Source: Sphingobacteriaceae bacterium
GTDB taxonomy: Bacteria > Bacteroidota > Bacteroidia > UBA7662
Length of the DNA stretch: 64,000 nucleotides
Assembly: GCA_030682795.1 (NCBI GenBank)
Contig: JAUXNJ010000008.1
Span: forward strand, 111,725-175,724
Reading direction: 5' to 3'
The translations under genes and the position numbers were made by a program. The notes beneath the pieces were generated by a model, which worked only from the letters and a program-made list of their open reading frames with translations, searched no databases and was not told where the DNA came from. Below are positions 59,439 to 64,000 of this stretch, in pieces (the first letter of the stretch is position 1; the number at the start of each line of letters is the position of its first letter).

Positions 59439-61502
59439 TCAGTTCACCACCGGCAAAAGCGCGTTCTTCTTGCCAAATTCGAGCATTTGCTCTACAAAAT
59501 TGGCAGGGTACTCCACTTTTACATCGGTGATCTTACCGTTTTCCATCACAGGTACCAGCTTGGGCTGGATGAAGCCGCTGTAGGGCTTCGACTTAATTTT
59601 TTCGTAGCGGGCCAACACCTCTTGATGTAAGGCCGTATCTACTTTTACGCCATAGTTTTCTACGAGTGCCTGACCTGCGGCAAAATCTCCCTCGCTTTTG
59701 ATGCGCTGAATTTCACGCAGCAAATCGCCAAAAAGCACCCGCAGCTTGTTGTAGTCGTTCACCACAAAATAGGTCTTGCCATCGCGCGTGCGGCGTTCGA
59801 TTACGTTTTCGGCAGCTCCTTTTTCGAAGGCCCAGGCAGCCACCAGCTGGCGGTTGCGCATGTGCGACTCTTCAATGTTGTCGCCGGGCACAATGCGACG
59901 CAGCTGCAGCATCATGCCGTTGCGGATGTAGCCATCGTACTCGGCCTTGCCCACTTCGAGCGACGGCATCACACCGAGCTCAATGAGCTTTTCGTCGAGC
60001 ACATAGTAAAGCGCCACCAAGTCGGCCCGTGCTTCTTCCAAAGTAGAAGCGTACTGCTTGAGGGTTTCTTTTGGTGTGCCGATGCCGGGATTGAGCTGTC
60101 CGCTGGCGTGCCCAATCACCTCGTGCAAATCGGTATGCAGATCGCCGGCCAAGGCGCCAAAATTGCGTGAACGGTCTATTTCGGCTTGGTCCCAGGCAAA
60201 CTCCTCGATGGCGCTGCCTTTGCTGGCTACCTCGTTATAAGCGTATACAATGTTGCCCAACGAAACCGACTTCGAGCCGTGGATTTTGCGAATCCAGTCG
60301 GCGTTTGGCAGGTTGATGCCAATTGGCGTGGCTGGGGCCGCATCGCCCGACTCCTGCACTACGGTAATTACCTTGGCAGAAATGCCCGTTACCTCGGCCT
60401 TTTTGTGCTCCGGCATCAGGGGCGAATTGTCTTCGAACCACTGCGCCTGGTCACCAATAGCCTTGATGCGGCGGGTAGCGTCCATGTCGCGCACCGACAC
60501 CACCGACTCATACGAAGCCTTTTGGCCCAGCGGGTCACCGTACACTTCAATAAAGCCGTTCACCACGTCGATCATCGACTCGGTATCGGCCACCCAGGCA
60601 ATGTTGTAGGCATCCCAATCACGCAAATCGCCACTTTTGTAGTACTTCACCAGCAGCTCCAGCGCTGTTTTTTGCAAATCGTTTTCGGCTACAGTGATGG
60701 CTTTTTCGAGCCAATACACAATTTTATCGATGGCCGCCCCGTACATGCCGCCCGACTTCCAAACCAGCTCCTGCAGTTTGCCGTCGGCGCCCTTCACCAC
60801 CTTCGAATTTAAGCCGTACCAAATGGGGGTAGGATCGTCTTTCACCTTTTGCTTGGCGTAAAAAGCCTCTACCTCGGCCTGCGTTACCCCTTCGTAGAAG
60901 TTGTTGGCGGAGGTTTGGATGAGGTCAACCCCTTGTTCCAAATTCACCCGTTTGGCTGCCACGGCGGGGTCAAAGAGGATGGGACTGAGGAAGGCCACCA
61001 GCTCGTCGTTGTTGCTGATTTGTCCTTCAATTTGCGGAAAACTGCCTTTCGGCGAGCCGCTCACCAGCGTGGCGAAGTAGGCCGCATCGAAGCTCGGCAT
61101 GAGCTTGCGCATGCTGTAATGGTGGTGGATGCCATTGCTAAACCACACCCGCTTGCTGTACTCCATAAAGGCGTCCCAATCGGCTCCGCTGCGCTCACCT
61201 TCGTAGTGTTCTACGATGTTTTCGAGGGTTTTACGTACCAGCAGGTTGTATTTGTAGTTCTGGTCCCAGATGATGTCGCGACCCGCCTGCGCGGCTTCGC
61301 TGAGGTAATACAGCAGTTCTTTTTGTTGGAGGGTTAAGCTGTCGAAGCCCGGAATGCGGTAGCGCAGCACTTGCACGTCTGCAAATTCGTCGGCCACTAC
61401 GTTAAAAGGCTCGGGCGCACTTTGCTCAGGCGCTTTGTCGTTGCAGGCCATTAGGAGGCTGCTGCCAAGGGCGAAGGTCATCAGGAGTTTGTTTTTGGAC
61501 AT
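59439..61502 (-). CDS. Lipid-anchored dipeptidyl peptidase III (M49 family), 687 aa
   Basis: A zinc exopeptidase of the M49 family, which removes dipeptides from the N-terminus of peptides. The metal motif is HEVIGH (residues 460-465) and the third ligand region is EEARADLVALYY, an EExRA-type element. A lipobox LMAC (Cys20) shows it is envelope-anchored. The start is ATG 61502, which gives the lipoprotein signal MSKNKLLMTFALGSSLLMAC. The frame is open much further upstream into scpB, but that part is an antisense artefact. Confidence 0.93.
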   Translation of the reverse strand: MSKNKLLMTFALGSSLLMACNDKAPEQSAPEPFNVVADEFADVQVLRYRIPGFDSLTLQQKELLYYLSEAAQAGRDIIWDQNYKYNLLVRKTLENIVEHYEGERSGADWDAFMEYSKRVWFSNGIHHHYSMRKLMPSFDAAYFATLVSGSPKGSFPQIEGQISNNDELVAFLSPILFDPAVAAKRVNLEQGVDLIQTSANNFYEGVTQAEVEAFYAKQKVKDDPTPIWYGLNSKVVKGADGKLQELVWKSGGMYGAAIDKIVYWLEKAITVAENDLQKTALELLVKYYKSGDLRDWDAYNIAWVADTESMIDVVNGFIEVYGDPLGQKASYESVVSVRDMDATRRIKAIGDQAQWFEDNSPLMPEHKKAEVTGISAKVITVVQESGDAAPATPIGINLPNADWIRKIHGSKSVSLGNIVYAYNEVASKGSAIEEFAWDQAEIDRSRNFGALAGDLHTDLHEVIGHASGQLNPGIGTPKETLKQYASTLEEARADLVALYYVLDEKLIELGVMPSLEVGKAEYDGYIRNGMMLQLRRIVPGDNIEESHMRNRQLVAAWAFEKGAAENVIERRTRDGKTYFVVNDYNKLRVLFGDLLREIQRIKSEGDFAAGQALVENYGVKVDTALHQEVLARYEKIKSKPYSGFIQPKLVPVMENGKITDVKVEYPANFVEQMLEFGKKNALLPVVN

Positions 61503-61552
61503 AAGTTTATAAAGATGTGTGCGTGGAAATAAATCTACTGCCCTAAAATTAA

Positions 61553-61560
61553 TAGATTTG
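61553..61560 (+). promoter_or_regulatory. -7 box TAGATTTG for scpB
   Basis: A perfect TAnnTTTG match lies nine nucleotides before the scpB ATG at 61570, giving a very short leader at most. Confidence 0.5.
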
Positions 61561-61569
61561 TTGCGATTC

Positions 61570-62136
61570 ATGACACAAAGTCCCGAGATATCCCCCCTAC
61601 TGGCCCAAGCCGAGGCCCTCATTTTTGCGGCAGACAAGCCTTTGCCGCTGGCTGAGCTCTGTCGTTTGCTGCAAACTTTTAGAGAAGAAGCGCTTTCGGA
61701 GGCCGATTTGGCTGCGGAACTGGAGAAGTTGCAGGCCATGTACGCCGCGCGTATTGGGGGTTTTGAATTGCGGATGGCGGGAGGGGGTTATGCCTTTTAT
61801 ACCAAGCCCGAGCACCAAGACTTGCTGGCGATGGCGGTGGCGGAAAGGTCGAAGAAGCGTTTGTCGACCGCGGCCCTCGAAACCTTGTCGATCATTGCCT
61901 ACAAGCAGCCGGTTACCAAATCGGAGCTCGAAAGCATCCGCGGGGTGAGCTGCGACTACAGCATCCAGCGTTTGTTAGAGAAAAATTTGATTGTGATGAC
62001 AGGCAAAAGCGACGGTCCCGGCCGCCCGCTGCTCTACGGCACCTCCGATTTTTTTATGGAGTATTTTGGCATTAACAGTCTGCACGAGCTGCCGCAGTTG
62101 AAGGAGTTGGAGCAGACTGACAATAGCATCGGTTAG
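61570..62136 (+). CDS. scpB: Segregation and condensation protein B, 188 aa
   Basis: ScpB works with ScpA and SMC in chromosome condensation and segregation. The two winged-helix domains are visible: LLAQAEALIFAADKPLPLAEL at the start, and TAALETLSIIAYKQPVTKSELESIRGVSCDYSIQRLLEKNLI in the second. The latter is the hallmark stretch, followed by GRPLLYGTSDFFMEYFGI. ATG 61570 is preferred to upstream in-frame codons because the promoter lies between them. Length is normal for the family. Confidence 0.95.
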   Translation: MTQSPEISPLLAQAEALIFAADKPLPLAELCRLLQTFREEALSEADLAAELEKLQAMYAARIGGFELRMAGGGYAFYTKPEHQDLLAMAVAERSKKRLSTAALETLSIIAYKQPVTKSELESIRGVSCDYSIQRLLEKNLIVMTGKSDGPGRPLLYGTSDFFMEYFGINSLHELPQLKELEQTDNSIG

Positions 62137-62149
62137 ACCGCTTCGCTAT

Positions 62150-62296
62150 ACAGACCGCTCACTTCGTTCGCTTTTCAGACATCAGACCGCTGCGCTTTTC
62201 AGATTTTGGCATCCTACTTCTATCATCGAATTGTGCCCACGACTTTCATTGTGGTGCTACCTGGGATTTTGATTTTGCCACTGCTTACCATCCGCC
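62150..62296. repeat. Dispersed repeat, copy A (~147 bp), after scpB
   Basis: This sequence recurs as copy B at 63849-63998 in the same orientation, with about nine of ten positions identical by eye. The first 52 bases are identical. It contains two short modules of the type CAGACCGC...GCTTTTCAG (62151-62178, 62183-62202). Confidence 0.9.
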
Positions 62297-62352
62297 AAGG
62301 CAGAAAAACCCACCAACAGCCCCTGTCAGCCTAACCGCTAGCGCCCGCGCTA

Positions 62353-62413
62353 TCTGAAAAGCGAGCGCAGCTCGCGGTCTGATGTCTGAAAAGCCCGCGC
62401 AGCGGGCGGTCTG
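62353..62413. repeat. Two hairpin modules, inverted copy of the repeat head
   Basis: Modules CTGAAAAGC...GCGGTCTG at 62354-62381 and 62386-62413 are the reverse complement of the modules at 62151-62202. Each has an inner perfect hairpin: GCGAGC-GCA-GCTCGC (62361-62375) and GCCCGC-GCA-GCGGGC (62393-62407). Confidence 0.88.
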
Positions 62414-62450
62414 TTATCTTTTCATCTCAACTTGCAACCAAGGCCGAAGA

Positions 62451-63821
62451 ATGAAAACAAGCGTTTGTGGATTTTGTAAACAAATGCTACATTGTGATGT
62501 GAAATTTATTTTTACATGCTTGGCTATTTTATGTGCTCAGGGCTTTTGCTCGGCACAGCTCATCGATACTGCTCATGCCGATCCTAAATGGATTTGGTGG
62601 GGATATGATAACTCGAAAATGCCATTGGCGGTAGTTACTGGGGTAGATTTGGATTCAAAAAACAAGGTTTGGATATCCCTTTGTAATGTACCCAACGGTG
62701 GTGTAGGCAATTTCAGCAAGGTAGACATGTCTGACTTTTTTCATTTTAGCCAGTTTACCCGTCCAAATACAATTTTTCAAGATGGTCCCTGTGTGATGTC
62801 GCTTGCAGTGGGTCAAAAAGATACCGCCTACTTTGCTCCTTGGGTTGGCCACTCTACAAGAGTTTATGCTTTACTTGACAGTTCCGTTGTAAATAATTAT
62901 GAGTGCGTTATTACAGATGAGTATCATGATTTCCGATTTATAAATGGGCGCATACATGCATTTAATGCTGGCGGGCTTCAAATTTTAGGAGATACTGCAT
63001 GTACATTTCTACGTAACCTCATTGATTTGCCTAACATGGCCATTAAAGATTATGCTTATGATGTAGAAGGTAAATTGATGTTTCTAGACGCCTTTGCAAA
63101 TGGTTGTTTGTACTATGAAAGTGACACAGGCTGGGTTTGCTACAATTTGCCAGAAAAGCTTCGGTATCACATCATTTGGCCTTCACCGGATTTTAATCCT
63201 CGTCAACCAAATGCAGGATATATGTACCTGTCGCACATACGCATTTCGCCGCAGCAGGGCTTGTACCGCATCAAAGGTGAGGAGATAACTTTTTACACCA
63301 AAGAGCAAATGGGCACGCCATCAAACCAAGTTGTTGTGGTAAAAGAAGACAGCCGTAAAACCCTTTGGGTAGGCACCACCCGTGGCTTGGCGAGTATGTA
63401 TAATGAGGAATGGGATAATCATAACGATATGTATTGGCTAAAGGATGCTTACATCACCGCCATTCAATTCGATGATCGGGGGAATGTGTGGATTGCTTCG
63501 ACCACTGGGTTGACAGTATATAATCCCAGAGGGGTGAATTTTGGTGACATCCAACCCAGCATACCTGAATTAAAAGTAAAACTTTATCCCAATCCCGCCC
63601 AGGAGCAAGCCACGCTCGAAATTTGGACCGAAGGTGCTGCCGAAGCCACCATCAGCATCAGCAACCTAAGTGGGAAGCTGCTTTGGCAAGAAAAGTGGCT
63701 TGTTAGCGAAGGCGGTCTACACCAGCAGCTCGTTTCCTTGTCGGATTTGGCCAAAGGCATGTATGTGGTGCGGCTGAGCGTGGAGGGAAAGAGTTACTTT
63801 CAGAAACTGATTAAATTTTAG
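62451..63821 (+). CDS. Secreted T9SS cargo protein with beta-propeller-like body, 456 aa
   Basis: An N-terminal signal peptide (FIFTCLAILCAQGFCSA) is followed by a body with repeated short blade-like motifs (SRKTLWVGTTRGLASMY, DDRGNVWIASTTGLTVYN), as in two-component-regulator propellers. The C-terminal ~85 residues are a type IX sorting domain: LKVKLYPNPAQEQATLEIW, ISNLSGKLLWQE and GMYVVRLSVEGKSYFQKLIKF. It should cross the outer membrane by T9SS. ATG 62451 is one candidate start; ATG 62484 would shorten the signal. The gene is flanked by direct repeats. Confidence 0.85.
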   Translation: MKTSVCGFCKQMLHCDVKFIFTCLAILCAQGFCSAQLIDTAHADPKWIWWGYDNSKMPLAVVTGVDLDSKNKVWISLCNVPNGGVGNFSKVDMSDFFHFSQFTRPNTIFQDGPCVMSLAVGQKDTAYFAPWVGHSTRVYALLDSSVVNNYECVITDEYHDFRFINGRIHAFNAGGLQILGDTACTFLRNLIDLPNMAIKDYAYDVEGKLMFLDAFANGCLYYESDTGWVCYNLPEKLRYHIIWPSPDFNPRQPNAGYMYLSHIRISPQQGLYRIKGEEITFYTKEQMGTPSNQVVVVKEDSRKTLWVGTTRGLASMYNEEWDNHNDMYWLKDAYITAIQFDDRGNVWIASTTGLTVYNPRGVNFGDIQPSIPELKVKLYPNPAQEQATLEIWTEGAAEATISISNLSGKLLWQEKWLVSEGGLHQQLVSLSDLAKGMYVVRLSVEGKSYFQKLIKF

Positions 63822-63848
63822 AAGAATCGCTCGCTTTCAGCTCGCTGT

Positions 63849-63998
63849 ACAGACCGCTCACTTCGTTCGCTTTTCAGACATCAGACCGCTGCGCTTTTCA
63901 GATTTTTGGCATCCTACATTTATCGTCGAATGGTGCTCATTACTTTCATTGTGGGTGCTTCCTGTGATTTTTGATTTTGCCACTGATTACCATCCGCT
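63849..63998. repeat. Dispersed repeat, copy B (~150 bp), after T9SS gene
   Basis: This is the second copy of the repeat at 62150-62296, starting 28 nt after the T9SS stop. It contains the same two modules (63850-63877, 63882-63901) and reaches nearly to the window edge, so it may continue beyond. Confidence 0.9.
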
Positions 63999-64000
63999 AG

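Larger units (their letters stand above)
62137..62450. other. 314-nt gene-free region with repeats and hairpins
   Basis: Between scpB and the T9SS gene lie dispersed repeat copy A, a short unrecognised spacer (62297-62352), and an inverted pair of hairpin modules (62353-62413). A possible -7 box TATCTTTT (62416-62423, one base off) follows. No coding frame looks real. Confidence 0.6.

Noticed and set aside
61519..61569. Upstream extension of scpB by 17 codons.
   Set aside because: The -7 box at 61553-61560 lies inside it, and the ScpB fold begins at ATG 61570.
61503..61739. N-terminal extension of the M49 peptidase by 79 codons.
   Set aside because: It is antisense to scpB and Ser/Ala-rich. 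The lipoprotein signal starts at 61502.
62151..62413. Considering the repeat modules as a CRISPR array.
   Set aside because: Modules differ in length and orientation, spacers are 4 nt or unequal, and no cas genes are nearby.

Overview
The window looks like chromosomal DNA from a Bacteroidota bacterium, probably an environmental, gliding-type lineage; I cannot fix the family. Evidence: promoters of the lineage-specific type (TAnnTTTG -7 box) in front of many genes and few Shine-Dalgarno sequences; a TonB-dependent receptor paired with a DUF4249 lipoprotein; a protein with a C-terminal type IX secretion sorting domain; DUF4834, YfhO, LPP20 and CsgG/LpoB-like lipoproteins; GTP-type PEP carboxykinase; and the ileS - dksA-like - lspA gene order. 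About 56 protein genes and one tRNA (Gln) cover the window. I saw no insertion sequence, prophage, integrase, CRISPR array or rRNA.

Layout. 1-700: three small minus-strand genes. 1-10 kb: ahcY, a His-rich DUF4399 lipoprotein, tRNA-Gln, an amino acid dehydrogenase with a MscS channel, glyS-metG and an acyltransferase. 10-18.6 kb (minus): YfhO membrane protein, DUF4834 protein, a coiled-coil membrane protein, and carB followed within 3 nt by a two-component system. 19-33 kb: TonB receptor/DUF4249 pair, pckG, a flavoprotein, glutathione peroxidase, then MMPL transporter-ileS-dksA-like-lspA. 33-40.5 kb (minus): an eight-gene polysaccharide cluster (flippase, methyltransferase, five GT2 glycosyltransferases, a polymerase/ligase-like protein) in which every gene overlaps the next. 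40.5-47 kb: DUF456 protein, a three-lipoprotein CsgG/LPP20 operon, a TPR histidine kinase and an orphan protein. 47-52.4 kb (minus): phospholipid genes (CPBP-DUF2007-cdsA, psd-MFS) interrupted by a second glutamate-type dehydrogenase. 52.4-64 kb: dusB, an AAA ATPase with a repeat-built promoter, aminotransferase, MsbA-like exporter, GT2, a RelE-type toxin-antitoxin pair, a lipid-anchored dipeptidyl peptidase III, scpB, and a T9SS cargo gene between two ~148-bp direct repeats.

How parts fit together. Most of the window is housekeeping: translation (three aminoacyl-tRNA synthetases, tRNA-Gln, DusB), methyl cycle (AhcY), pyrimidine/arginine supply (CarB), gluconeogenesis (Pck), envelope lipid synthesis (PlsC, CdsA, Psd) and lipoprotein maturation (LspA, which would process the many lipoproteins here). 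The polysaccharide cluster and the CsgG/LPP20 operon are the main envelope modules.

The most unusual signals are regulatory. Seven genes have a perfect TAnnTTTG box followed by exactly four nucleotides and then the start codon (an eighth has five), which predicts leaderless mRNAs. The AAA ATPase promoter takes its upstream box from a 15-nt tandem repeat array ending in a perfect palindrome. The T9SS gene sits in a repeat-flanked cassette with hairpin modules, and ileS carries an in-frame tandem-repeat insertion. All statements rest on reading the sequence; no database search was run.
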